This document shows, in pieces, positions 1 to 12,880 of a DNA stretch of 64,000 bases. Below the pieces are notes generated by a model that was not told the DNA's origin, did not search any database, and saw only the letters and a program-made list of their open reading frames with translations. Position 1 is the first letter of the stretch. Each line of letters starts with the position of its first letter. A program made the translations under genes and the position numbers. This DNA is from Coptis chinensis (taxonomy: Eukaryota > Streptophyta > Magnoliopsida > Ranunculales > Ranunculaceae): assembly GCA_015680905.1 (NCBI GenBank), contig CM027382.1, forward strand, positions 4,960,001 to 5,024,000, given 5' to 3'.

Positions 1-2
1 CC

Positions 3-2037
<2,035 letters not shown>

Positions 2038-2454
2038 TGAAAATAGTCTTTCCAGTATATGTATACGATATGACTTTTTTTGATCAGCTGTATACGTCTA
2101 TACGATATGACTAGGAGAACGTACCAGATTTCTCCAGTTTTTTTACTTCCACTTTTTATTTCTGCCCAGTGACACTATTATGCAGTTTTGCACTTCAGTT
2201 ATTTTGTATCAGTTTCCAATTTGTACATTTCATTTGTGCATAGGGACAAAGGTAACTTGTATCTAGTTTCCAACTTAACATTAATATCCCCACCTGAAGA
2301 ACTAATTACTTCCATGTCCCGAGACGAGGGTGGTCAAGAATCAGTAACTATCACAAAGAAAAGCGATTACTCCGCTACGTGTAAATGGTCCGTAACTACT
2401 AATTTCTCCAAATTAAAGCTAGGGCCAAATTAAAGCTAGGGCATTAGAATTTTT
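2038..2454. other. WRKY 3' flank, no further gene seen
   Basis: Probable 3' UTR and spacer. A 13-bp motif, ATACGATATGACT, occurs twice within about 45 bases (near 2064 and 2100). The short ORF at 2188-2433 has no recognisable features. Confidence 0.5.
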
Positions 2455-2674
2455 TTGTAAGGAGAGATTGTAATCTTCTAAGTAGGCATCAGATAAATCT
2501 TTGTGTTGTGGTTTTGCTTTTTTTTTTTTACATTATTATCGTTGTTAATAGTTGAATGGGCATGTTAGTATAGGTTGTAGTTGATATTTAGATTTTGTCC
2601 GGAGTTGAATTGAGTTCATATACAAGTTATCTGTGTAGTAGGGGAACCGATTGGTATTGGTGTAATCCCTAACA
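2455..2674 (-). repeat. LTR remnant, inverted relative to the copy at 55.3 kb
   Basis: Read on -, the sequence begins TGTTAGGGATTACACC and matches 55316-55540 almost throughout. Shared landmarks are the CCGGACAAAATCTAAATATC stretch, the ACCACAACACAAAGATTTA stretch and an AGATTACAATCTCTC tail. The copy here has a longer A-run on - (the poly-T near 2515-2530) and stops at about 220 bp, so it is a truncated LTR or TRIM-like fragment. It abuts the 3' end of the LINE. Confidence 0.7.
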
Positions 2675-3198
2675 ATTTCATTATCTAGGAATCAACCTTG
2701 TAGTACAAATGTCTCTCATATCATGATTAATCCATCCACCTAAGAATGTGGGTAGAGTTACATTCCACACAAAAGCGAATTTTGGCATCCATTGTCTCCA
2801 GCTCTCCGGAAATTGATCTATGTGTGCCGTGGTAAGATCCCAATCTATAGTTTTAGCCTGTTGAGCTGCATAATTTGCCAAGGCATCTGCACCATGATTT
2901 ACTTCCCTATAATTCCACTACAGGATAAAATTTCCTTCATTCATCAGTTCCTGTATTTCCATTATCAAGTCTTTAATTAGTGTTGGAACCTGAGAAGCCT
3001 TGTTAGTCACTAGTTGATGTAGTAGACTACAATTTGTTTCCATCACCACATTTGTAAGGTTTAATTCTTTCACTGCCTTGATTCCTACCCTTAATGCCAT
3101 AGTTTCTCTGCTATCAATGCTGATTCATAGGATATTGGAACTGCAATGGCCATTATAAAATTGCCATTCTCATCTCGTAATAAACATCCAGCCCCAGC

Positions 3199-3578
3199 CA
3201 TAGCTAGTAAATTCGTGGACGGCAAAAATTCGGTACGGAAATTATTCGTCAAAAATCCGAAAATTTGGATTCTAATTCGTTTAAAAATTCGGCCAAAAAA
3301 AATGAAAAAAATGTCAAACATATAATTCGTGTTTTATACGGGTATAATACGAAAAAATTCGGTCATATTTTGTTGCATTATAAGTTTAGAAAACAATATT
3401 TTGCCCAAATTGTAGTGTGTTTTTTCATTTAAAAAATACGAACCTTATTATTTGGCAATTATAAGCCTGGATCATAGAATTCGAGTATTAATCCTTAGGT
3501 TTGAAACGTTCGCCTTATTATTTGTATTATACGGAAAAACGTATAAAACGGGTATAAAACTGAATATTACTAGCTATG
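3199..3578. mobile_element. hAT-type MITE, 380 bp, with 8-bp target duplication
   Basis: Both ends read CATAGCTAGTAA in inverted orientation (3199-3210 and 3567-3578). The flanks are perfect direct repeats GCCCCAGC (3191-3198 and 3579-3586). Removing the element and one repeat rejoins the LINE RNase H frame (…PGAAGA/GCLLRDENG…). Inside are many ATTCG/CGAAT words and no coding capacity. Eight-bp duplications and CA…TG ends fit the hAT superfamily. Confidence 0.88.
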
Positions 3579-6500
3579 GCCCCAGCAGCACCTGGATTTC
3601 CATGAGATGATCCATCCATGTTTAGTTTAAGCCAACGCCTCTGTGGACAATCCCATTTGACATTAATCTCCATCATCTTCTGATTGTTTGATGAGCTGTC
3701 GCCATCAATTTCCTGCATTGTTGCTGCCATCTTTTTAGCTTTTATCACACAACTAAGTGGATATTGTTTTGTCCCAGTGAACTTCTTTTCATTTCTTGCA
3801 AGCCATATATACCATAGTCCAGTACCAAGTAGCGTAATCCATGTACTTGACTCATCAACATTTCCTAAGCATTTCATCATATGGTGTAACCACTCTTTCA
3901 TTTCTGTGATGTCAAAGTGCGATATCGATACTGACAGTCCAAGGCCCAACCAAACAGCCCTCGCAAAAGGACACTGGAGAAAGAGATGCTTTGGTGATTC
4001 TTCAGCAGCCATACACAATGAACACATAGACTCAACATGAAAACCTCTATGACATAACAGATCAGCAGTCGGTAGCACTTGGTGTGTAAACTGCCACATA
4101 AAAAATCTAACCTTTTGCGGAAGGTTGAATTTCCATATTTTGGAAAAGAGGTGGAGTTTCTCTCTATTTGGTTCACAATAATTCTGCATCAAATTATAGG
4201 CACTTTTGACATCATATATCCCAAATTTATTTGGCCACCAGAAGGTAAGAAGGTAGAATCTTCTTTCGCAATGAGAGTAAGTGGGATGGACATGATCCTT
4301 TTTGCATAGTCTGCCGGCCAGAGCTCCCTGATAAGTCTTGTATTCCATTGTCTATGAACTGGGTCAATGAAGTCACACACTTGGTCCATCATGCAACCAG
4401 TTGGTTTTTCAATGAGGGGTAGTTTAATAGGAGTATTCGGAATCCAATTATCCCTCCATGCTCGAATTGAGATGCCATCACCTACCTTCCATCTCCTTCC
4501 TATAACCAACATATTCCTCAGGTAGTGCATAGTTCTCCAAGTTCTTGATGCACTTGTGCTTAGATGAGCATGCATAATTTTTTGGTTCTTGAAGTACTTA
4601 TCTTTCATTTGTATCGCCCAGAGTGATTGGGGATTGCATAATTCCCAGCTTTCTTTCCAAGTAACTTCAGGTTTTGCATTTGAAGGTCTTTGATTCCCAG
4701 GCCTCCGAACTGAAGTGGTGTGCAGGCTAGATCCCATGCAAAGTAATGCAGTTTCCTTTCTACCGGTTCTTGCGCTCATAGAAAATTCCTTCTTATTTTA
4801 TCCATTTCGTCGATAATATTCACCGGTAATTGAATACACGCCATGATATGTATAGGCAATGCCGAAAGGACAGAGTTTATTAATGTCAATCGCCCACCTT
4901 TGGATAGTAAGGAAGCCTTCCATGACGCTAATCTGTTGTTAAACTTTTCTATCAACGGCAAGAAATGCCTTCGTTTATTTTTTCCACTGAACACCAGTGG
5001 TATACCCAGATAAGTAGGGAACTTACAAGTACAAGGCGTGTTAAAAATACGGTGAAAAATCCTCATTTCACTAGCTGGGAGCCTCTTGTGGTGAAGGAAT
5101 TGTGACTTCATTCTATTTATACTTTGACCCGAGGCATCACAATATCTTTCTAAACATCTGTTAATTTCTTCCGCTTCTTGCTTCTTCGACATTTCCTTTC
5201 CCGAAAATAATGGTATCATCCGCATACATCAAATGAGTGATCGGTGAGTTATTTCTAGAGAGTTTGAGACCATGAATCAGCCATTGCACTTGGAGTCTAT
5301 TGATATTAAGAGAGAGTACTTCAGCACAGAGTACAAACAGAAAAGGAGATATTGGGTGGCCTTGATGAAGTCCTCTTGTTGGGGAGAAGAAGCCATAAGT
5401 GGATCCATTTAGGAGAATAGAAAACGTGGGACTTTTAACACAGAACATCACCTTCTTGATCTAGTTTTCACCAAAGCCAAATCTATTTAATACCTCCTCA
5501 AGAAAGGGCCACTCAATTTTGTCGTACGCTTTGTGCATATCCAACTTCAGGCCAAAGAGTTTGGACTTAACATTTGCTCTTTTATGTATAACGTGAAACG
5601 CCTCATGAGCCAGAAGAGCATATATTATCATGTATGGATCGCCCTGGTAGAAAAGCACTCTGTTGATGTCCGATAATTCTTTGTAGAATCGGTCTCATTC
5701 TCTGGACGATTATCTTTACGATGATCTTGTAACTAACATTTGTTAGGCTGATTGGCTTGAAATGCTTAGCTGCAGATGAATGTTGAACTTTCATAATAAA
5801 CACTATATTGGTATGATTGAGCTCTTTAGTGAAAGTTCCTGAGTTAAAGAAGTGTTGGACAAGGCTTGCTATCTTTTCGCGAATCTCCTCCCAATATGTT
5901 TTATAGAACACTGCTTGAAATCCGTCAGGCCCCAGAGCTTTAAAAGATCCAATATTCTTAACAGCCAACCATATCTCCTCATGCGAAATTGATCTAGTCA
6001 AGGTGTCATTGTCCTCCTGGGTCACCATAAGTGGGATAACATCCATTAACATTTTATCAGGATCAGGATTTGACGTTGACAGAAGGTTTGAAAAGTAATC
6101 AATCAAATGATCTCCAATCTCTTGCCTCTATGTCAACACCTCGCCATTTTATTTCACCAACCTGTTAATATCAGTTCTTCTCCTTCTGTGAATCACAACA
6201 GAGTGGATGTATTTGCTATTCAACTCACCCATTCCGTACCAGTCATGCCTAGCCTTTTGTCCCCAGTGTATGTCCTTTAATTTCAAAACCTCTTCATACT
6301 CCATGAGAAGATCTTGTTCTTGTTGCAGTTGTTGTTCAGTGGGACACCCAATTCGATGTTGTTGCTGTTGGCATTGTTTTATTTCCAAGTCAAGCTGATT
6401 TAGTTTATAATCCAGGTTTCCAAAACTTTTATGATTCCACTCGATCATATCAATCCTACATGCTGCCAGCCTTTTAGAGAAAGTGTATGAAGGAGACCTA

Positions 6501-6715
6501 TAAAAATCTTGTGCCATGATATTATGAATCACTCTTCTGCAGCCTTCATCCTTGGTCCACATAGCTTCAAACCTGAAAGGCCTCTTAAGCTTTGGTTTTG
6601 TTGGATCAAGGCTCAAATGAAGTATCTTGTGGTCTGATGCCAATGTGGCTTTATGGTATATCATTGGGTTTGGAAACATTCCTCTCCATTTGCTTGAGCA
6701 CAAAGCACGGTCAAG

Positions 6716-6995
6716 TAGGGTAGGGATCGGGTTGGATATGGCTATATCTGAATCTGAATCCGAATAGTTTCATAATATCCAAACCCGATTATATCTAAAA
6801 TTTAATATCCGAACTCGACCCAAATCTGACTAACTAGATCGGATAACACTAAAAATTCAAAAAAAGCCCAAAAAATATATCCAAACCCGAATCCGACCGA
6901 ATAAGTAAACGGATATAAAAATCGACCCAAACCTGAATAGTTTGGGTTCGGGTCCGATTGGATTCGGGTCAAACCCAACCCGATTCCCTACCCTA
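6716..6995. mobile_element. hAT-type MITE, 280 bp, with 8-bp target duplication
   Basis: Terminal inverted repeats start TAGGGTAGGGA-TCGGGTTGG and match at both ends with one base inserted. Flanking direct repeats are CGGTCAAG (6708-6715 and 6996-7003). Excision rejoins the LINE endonuclease frame (KVSKRLDR/ALCSSKW). The interior is rich in GGATTCGGGT/ACCCGAATCC words and non-coding. Confidence 0.88.
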
Positions 6996-7590
6996 CGGTC
7001 AAGCCTTTTAGATACTTTGTTAAGAAAACTTTGTCTGTTATTCCAAGTGAAGATTGGACCAACAAATCCCAAATCCATGAAAGCACAATTTTGAATCATC
7101 TCTGCAAATGGTTGACATTGCCATTGATACACAGGTCTGCCCCCTCTTTTTTCCTCTCTATACAAAATGTCATTAAAGTCTCTAGCACAAAACTAGGCTT
7201 GGTCAGTTCCAGGATTTAACAATTCCAACATTTTCCACTGTTCTTTCCTTACAGAGAAGTTATTGTTGCCATAAACTCCAGAAAAATACCAAAAAGATGC
7301 ACTATATATTCTCATTGATTTTTGCATGAATGATCCATGAGTCCACATACATTATATCAAGGTCTACATCACCATCCCACAATAACCATAAACCACCAAA
7401 AAGACCTCTTCCTGGATATGCAAAAGACTTATAACCACCCGTAATACTTCTAATAATACTATTAGATTTAATTAAGCTAGCCTTAGTTTCACACAAAAGA
7501 TGATTTTTGGTCTCAGCTTCTTGAGAACATCTTTAATCTCTCTAACCGTCGAGGGGAGACCCATATCTCGACAGTTCCATATTAGACAAC

Positions 7591-9145
7591 TCATGGTGCC
7601 CTTTGAAGCTGTTTTCGGGCAGCTGCCTTCACAATCTGGAATTTGTTTCGCCTACCAGAGAGGCCAAGTGTGTTCCCATTTGAGGAGATTGAATTCTCAT
7701 CGCCCCTTGTATTCAAAGATGATTTGCACCTGTATTCACGGTCTTGAAACATACTCCCATCAAATTCTTTTTGGTGCTGTGCATTCCTCAACTCACTGTT
7801 ATCTGGCTGTGCGGCTCCATGTTCAATTTTCTATCTTTTAAAGTGCAATGAATTGTCACCAATTAGATCTGATTCAGAATACCCAGAGAGGTCCACAAAA
7901 GGGATATTAGTTGGATCATTAATCATAGCTTGAGATGTCATAACATAGGCTGGATTTGATAAAACATTCATCTGCTGAACTGACATTTGTACATGAAGTA
8001 AAAACCAATGTACTCAGAAACTGCGTTTCAAAGTTGATAGGGTTGCTGTTAATAGTCCATTCAGTGTTAATCCGTGAAGAAGGTCCAATGTTATTAGTAG
8101 GTCCAACATACGGTTCCGGGGAGTTAATTTTCATGATCAATGGTCCTTTTCCTTTCTCCTGCATATGGTGGCAATGTTCTTCATGCATATCATCTCTGAT
8201 TGGTGAAAGCCTATTACTTTTCTCTTGGTTATTGTCTTCCTGAATCCTTAGCTGTTGATACACTCGTGGTAAGTCATACTGGTTGAGCAGAGATACTTCA
8301 ATAATTGGACGATCTGCCATTGCCTTAGGGAAGATCCTTGTTTTTGGATTATAAAGATCAAAGCATTGTCCATTTGATGTGAACTGTGGTTCCACACTTA
8401 AATCCGCAGATGCTAAATTATATGAAGCTTGATGATGGCCAATGAAACCACATTTGAAACAGCACACCGGGAGATTTTCATAAGAGAATTGGACCCATTC
8501 GACACCATTAACAACTTCAGGCAGTTTAAATCCCGGTGGGATTGGATCAGAAATATCCATTAGGGCTTTGACTCAAGTCAGCTGAGCAAACTCATTGTAT
8601 TTGGGGTATAATTCCAGATGAATCAATTGATTGGGTGCAAAACAGCCTAAGTCTATCAAGTTGCCCTCAACAATTTCCCTATCTTGAAATAGTTATGGGA
8701 AGTTCATGAGATGCATCCACACATAAAACTTATTAAGGTTTGGTTCTTGATTCTCCTTCATCTCCATCCATGGCACAATTTGTAGAATATGCTGAGAGAC
8801 CACCCAAGGTTGAGCTCGTAAAATCATCTCAATCTGATGTTGATTTTCCATCCACACTTGATAAATATCTCCTTTATATAGATGCATTTCAGTGATCCAA
8901 AATGGAGCCCATGTTTTTTCAAGGTTCACTTTGAAAGTACCAGACAAGAGTTTCCCATCTAGAATTTTGACAAAGAGACTAAGTTTATTTCGTTCCAGTA
9001 ACTTAGCTTTCATTCGGTCTAAGTAACTGATTGATGGGGCCGATCGATAGGACATCTTGATTTTTCTGGCGAAGTTAGAAGAAAGGTTTTCGATTGGGTT
9101 AGTATTGTTGAGGTTGATGGGAGATTTTCCTTTTGATGATGCCAT
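7591..9145 (-). pseudogene. LINE ORF1 (DUF4283-like, CCHC zinc knuckle), broken
   Basis: The start chosen is the Met of MASSKGKSP at 9145; an in-frame Met lies upstream at 9196. The first 150 residues resemble the DUF4283 nucleic-acid-binding domain of plant L1 ORF1, with FWITEMHLYKGDIYQVW and RAQPWVV. Stops separate this from the second part (8560-7919), which holds CCFKCGFIGHHQASY. That is a CCHC knuckle in which the final Cys is replaced by Tyr, a single-base change that would break zinc binding. A third open stretch, 7791-7591, is probably the C-terminus and nearly touches the ORF2 start. Confidence 0.75.
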
Positions 9146-9330
9146 GGTTGTAGTAACAAACTTGACTGATGAGAAGTGTGAGGAAGGAAAAATCAAATTG
9201 AACTTGGTTTATATAGCCTATTAAGAGAATCCATACTTCACTAAGCACATCCCCATGAGAAATTTTATCATTAACACCAACCATGTAGCCAATCATCTAT
9301 CAAGAAGAAAAAAAAGTTCTTTCCTTTCCA

Positions 9331-9829
9331 ATGTAATCCTTTCTAATCACAATTTACATATGAATTCCACCGTCTAAATCAGCATGTGTTGCTGAAAACA
9401 CATCATTACTTCTTAAGCCCAATCAGATTACTATAGTGCCAATCAAAGTTACAAGCCCACCTGGAGAGAGCAATAAAGATCTAGATTCTCTTCACAACTT
9501 TCTAAGTACAGAAATATACTTCTAGGTATGTGAATCGGACTGACTCAGTAACAGTGGTGACTAACACCAGGAAGAGGTATAGTAGTTTGGTCATTGTTTA
9601 ATATATATGTAACTTGGGGCATTAGAGTTTGGTTTGTTCACTTTGTTGTGAGAGTAATTAATCAGTAATGTGGTTAAGTGTTGGGTTTTATTTGATCTTG
9701 ATTTATTTCGAACTACTTAAATTTTAGTTTCACTACAATATCAGATTTTCAGTTGACATTTCATGAGTTGGTGTGTCAAAATGTTGGATGGATGCCACCT
9801 CAAAGTTGAAACAAATGCCATAGGCAAAT
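9331..9829. other. Gene-free spacer
   Basis: AT-rich sequence between the LINE 5' end and the MULE-type MITE. No ORF, repeat or RNA gene recognised. Confidence 0.4.
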
Positions 9830-10011
9830 GGGTAAATTCCTGATTTGGCCATGATAATGTCATTTTGTTCATAATCCGACCATTGTCAGCAACTCAGTGC
9901 TAAAAATTGTTGACATTACCCCATTAGTTGCTGACAAAATGCACTAAGTTGCAATTTGTGGCCGAATTGGGAACACATTGACATTATCATGGCCGAATCA
10001 GGAATTTACCC
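9830..10011. mobile_element. Mutator-type MITE, 182 bp, 9-bp target duplication
   Basis: Inverted repeats of about 33 bp begin GGGTAAATTCCTGATT and end AATCAGGAATTTACCC, with one or two mismatches. The flanks are perfect 9-bp direct repeats TAGGCAAAT (9821-9829 and 10012-10020). Nine-bp duplications with long inverted repeats point to the Mutator superfamily. The small loop has no coding potential. Confidence 0.88.
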
Positions 10012-10147
10012 TAGGCAAATTAGATTTGGGGAAATTTTTAACAGTGCACGTAAGATGGACATCCAATTAATTGGACGGTTTGTCTAAATTGAAACTTTGA
10101 AAGTACAGTACGTGTTTATTTTAATATAAAAAAAGTATGTTGAAACA

Positions 10148-10159
10148 CCCCCCCCCCCC
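10148..10159. repeat. Poly-C run
   Basis: Twelve consecutive C in AT-rich DNA; a likely length-variable homopolymer. Confidence 0.9.
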
Positions 10160-10565
10160 GTGTAAAGTTCAATGTATTTTTTCGTCATTTTCTCGTACAT
10201 ATATCATAATTCATAAGTACTGCTTAATACATACTTATACACTCAACTAAGAATTAGTTTAGCATTGTTTTCAATTATAAAAAGGTCTATATCGATTATA
10301 TCTATCTACTATCTATATACTAAAGTAGAGACCTCTAAAAGAGATTTTTTTTCTCTCCTAGGTGGCACTCTAATATGAGATAACCTTTTTCTAATAATCT
10401 ACAATGCCACGTATATTAAAGTAGAGACCTCTAAAAGAGATTTTTCTCTCTTAGGTGACACTCAAATAAGAGAGATAATATTTTCTAATAACCTAAATGC
10501 CACGTGAAACATTTTTTTTTTGGAGAGTTTGAGTGTATTTCCACTTTTGTCGTTATATATATATA

Positions 10566-10692
10566 TTTGCTAACCGGGTGTCCAGGCCAGTTTACGCGCA
10601 CCTCGACTAATTCTGGGGCCTTGGTTGGAAATTCAATCGGGTACTGCCTCGCCAATGGCCTTGAGGGGAATTGAACTAGTGACCATTGGGGT
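10566..10692 (-). mobile_element. tRNA-derived SINE-like element
   Basis: Read on -, it contains a box-B-like GGTCACTAGTTCAATTCC (10668-10684) and ends with GTCGAGGTGCGCGTAAACTG…GGACACCCGGTTAGCAAA. That 3' part resembles the conserved TS/Au-type plant SINE tail as I recall it. Box A is not clear, and the AT dinucleotide run at 10551-10567 may be its tail region. Nested in the Helitron. Confidence 0.55.
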
Positions 10693-11237
10693 TATGAATT
10701 TTATGTTCTTTAATTTTATGTCATTATAATTTAGCAAATAAAAAAATTTGCTAAAAAATAGGTGAAAATAGGTGATTTGTAGAAGTTAGTTTCCTATTAC
10801 GAATCAAACACTTTTAGTGTATATTATAAATCACCGATCGACTTATTTGGAAGTTGGCTAGATCTAAAGATTTGCTAAAATTTGATGAAATCAGGTAGTC
10901 CATTTTTACTTTTGCCAAATACTTAATATGCTTATTTGGAAGTTGGCTAGATCTAAAGATTATTTGCTAAAAATTTGCTTGATGAAATCCGGTTGTCCCT
11001 TTTTACTTTTGCCAAGTACTTAATATAAAAGAGTACTTGACAACTCATTCTACTATTCATATGCATTTTCAGACCGTCAATATGACTTTCTTTACAATTT
11101 TCCAAATTTGCCGCCAAACTTAATTTTTTTCTTTATTAGTAATAAAAATTAGAAAAAAGGAGAAGAAGATAAACAAAGAGTCTATAATTCCGGCCAGTGT
11201 TTCACTCTACTTTGTTTATGAATTTTATGTTCTTTAA

Positions 11238-12335
11238 TTTGATTGCAAAACCTCATCAATAATATTTAAACTTCTTTGACGAAACTGATAGTCTTTGGTG
11301 GATTGCTAACTCAACATACTGAAAGAAACACATGTAAGCTTTTTGACATCTATGGATTTAAAGAGTCGGAGCATGTACCACTCAAGAGTACTTCCCTTTG
11401 TGGCGGCAATTTTAAGTCAGTTAAATACTGTTGTGGGAGTTGTTGAACAAACAAACAATCCTAAAAAGTGTTCTATCTATTTCTTGTACAAATAATATTT
11501 TATTTGTCTATTTCCTTATTTCTATTGTCATATATTTGTCACTTTTTAGTATATATTTTTATTTAAATATGAAAGGGTCGGGAGAAGAAAAGAAACAAAG
11601 AGTCCCATTCGGGCAGTGTTTCACTTATGTTCTTTGATTGCAAAACCTCATCAATAATATTCAGACTTCTTTAACAAAACTGATCGTCTTTGGTGAATTG
11701 CTAACTCAACATACTGAAAGAAACACATGTAAGCTCGATCTTTGACATATATGGATTTAAGGAGTCGGAGCATGTACCACTCAAGAGCACTTCCCTTTGT
11801 GGTGACAATTTTATTTATGTTAAATACTATTGTGGGAGTTGTTGAACAAACAAACAATCCTAGAAAGTGCTATATCTATTTCCTGTACAAATAATGTTTT
11901 ATTTGTCTATTTTCTTATTTATATTGTCATATATTTGTCACTTTTTAGTATATATTTTTATTTAAATATAAAAGGGAGAAGAAGAGAAACAAAAAGTCTA
12001 TCATTCCGTGTAGTGTTTCACTTATGTTTTTTTATTGCAAAACTTCATCAATAATATTCAGACTTCATTCTTTAACAAAATTGATTGTCTTTGGTAGATT
12101 TCTAACTCAATTTGCTGAAAGAAACACATCTATGGACTTAAGGAGTCGGAGCATTACCACTCAAAATCGCTTCCTTTTGTGGCAACAATTTTATTTATGT
12201 TAAATACCGTTTTGGGAGTTGTTGAACAAATAAACAATCCTAGAAAGTGTTATATCTATGTCCTGTACAAATAATGTTTTATATGTCTATTTCCCTACTT
12301 TATTGCCATATATTTGTCACATTTTTTTTGTTGTA
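11238..12335 (+). repeat. Tandem repeat, about 395-bp unit, nearly 3 copies
   Basis: Units start with TTGATTGCAAAACCTCATCA-like sequence at about 11238, 11634 and 12030. The internal phrase GGGAGTTGTTGAACAAA recurs at about 11434, 11833 and 12214. Copies differ by scattered substitutions and small indels. Two copies keep matching 50-residue hydrophobic ORFs (11431 and 11830, MWELLNKQTIL…), which I take as a by-product of the repeat, not a gene. Confidence 0.85.
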
Positions 12336-12612
12336 ACCATGCAATTTGCCTTAGAAGGTTTTTATTGTTGAAAACTTTTGGAGGTTAATTATCAGAAGGG
12401 GTCTTAACTCTTAACTAGCTAGGTTGATTGTATAAGCACAGTAGGACAGTGGCATAACTTATTTCTTACCCGTGGAACTGAAAATAAATTTTCTAAATAT
12501 TAAATCTTTATGCGTTGCTAAGCGTTATATTACTACTTAACAATATAATGTTATTAGAAGTACCATGATAATGGGTCTCGAAAAAAAAAAAAAGGGTGTG
12601 GAGAAGATATAA

Positions 12613-12880
12613 ATGGGACTAACACCCGATGCACAAATATTTATAGCATATGGTGCCCTATTTGATGAGGGGATATTGCAGTTTGAATCAATGAGCAACC
12701 ATGGAACATTATCTGAGTGTAAAAAACATGTTGGGGAGTTCAAAATGTTTGAAATAGGCCATGGAGTTCATTGAAAAGATGTTGTTTGACCCGAATATAG
12801 AAGTTTGGAAATCCTTAGTGAATCTTTGCAGAATTTATAGTAACATAGAACTCAGAGATCATTATGCCGAGCTTGGTAGT
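12613..12880 (+). pseudogene. Captured PPR-protein fragment in Helitron
   Basis: The first part reads MGLTPDAQIF. After a frame change it continues MEFIEKMLFDPNIEVWKSLV, then NLCRIYSNIELRDHYAELG. These are the phrases of C-terminal PPR repeats just before the E/DYW region of plant organelle RNA-editing proteins. No full 35-residue array, no start and no DYW domain is present, and frames are interrupted. It is best read as an exon piece picked up by the Helitron that encloses it. Confidence 0.72.

Larger units (their letters stand above)
2681..7594 (-). pseudogene. LINE ORF2: endonuclease / reverse transcriptase / zf-RVT / RNase H, broken
   Basis: The probable start is the Met at 7594, which opens an APE-type endonuclease (MSCLIWNCRDMG, a variant of WNCRG-G). 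CETKA lies near 7495, the FTWNN stretch near 7060 and the SDH catalytic motif near 6625. The RT begins near 6100 with KALGPDGF (usually KAPGPDGF). It continues with LPGRSIHDN, LKLDMHKAYDKIEW (about 5560) and the catalytic YADD near 5235. A Cys/His zf-RVT region (CSLCMAAEESPKHLFLQC) lies near 4010. The plant RNase H domain starts near 3640 (NMDGSSHGNPGAAGA) and is split by a MITE; its second half is 2780-3198. Several frame changes show it is dead. Family assignment is firm, exact edges are not. Confidence 0.87.
2675..9330 (-). mobile_element. L1-type non-LTR retrotransposon (LINE) with RNase H, decayed, carrying two MITEs
   Basis: In - order it has ORF1 (DUF4283-like domain plus CCHC knuckle), then ORF2 with endonuclease, reverse transcriptase, zf-RVT and RNase H. 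This is the usual plant L1 order. Frames are broken by stops and shifts, so it is non-autonomous. Two hAT-like MITEs (3199-3578, 6716-6995) sit inside it. The 3' end meets an LTR remnant and I see no clear poly-A tail or target duplication. The 5' limit is approximate; 9200-9330 may be 5' UTR. Confidence 0.88.

Noticed and set aside
2188..2433. 81-residue ORF downstream of WRKY as an alternative last exon
   Set aside because: The WRKY frame ends at 2037 with a normal C-terminus, and no splice donor joins to this ORF.
10551..10567. AT microsatellite as a promoter TATA region
   Set aside because: It borders a SINE-like insert and no gene follows on either strand.
11431..11857. Paired hydrophobic ORFs (MWELLNKQTIL…) as small membrane proteins
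   Set aside because: They recur because they lie in the ~395-bp tandem repeat; both are AT-rich, lack conserved sites and end at different places.
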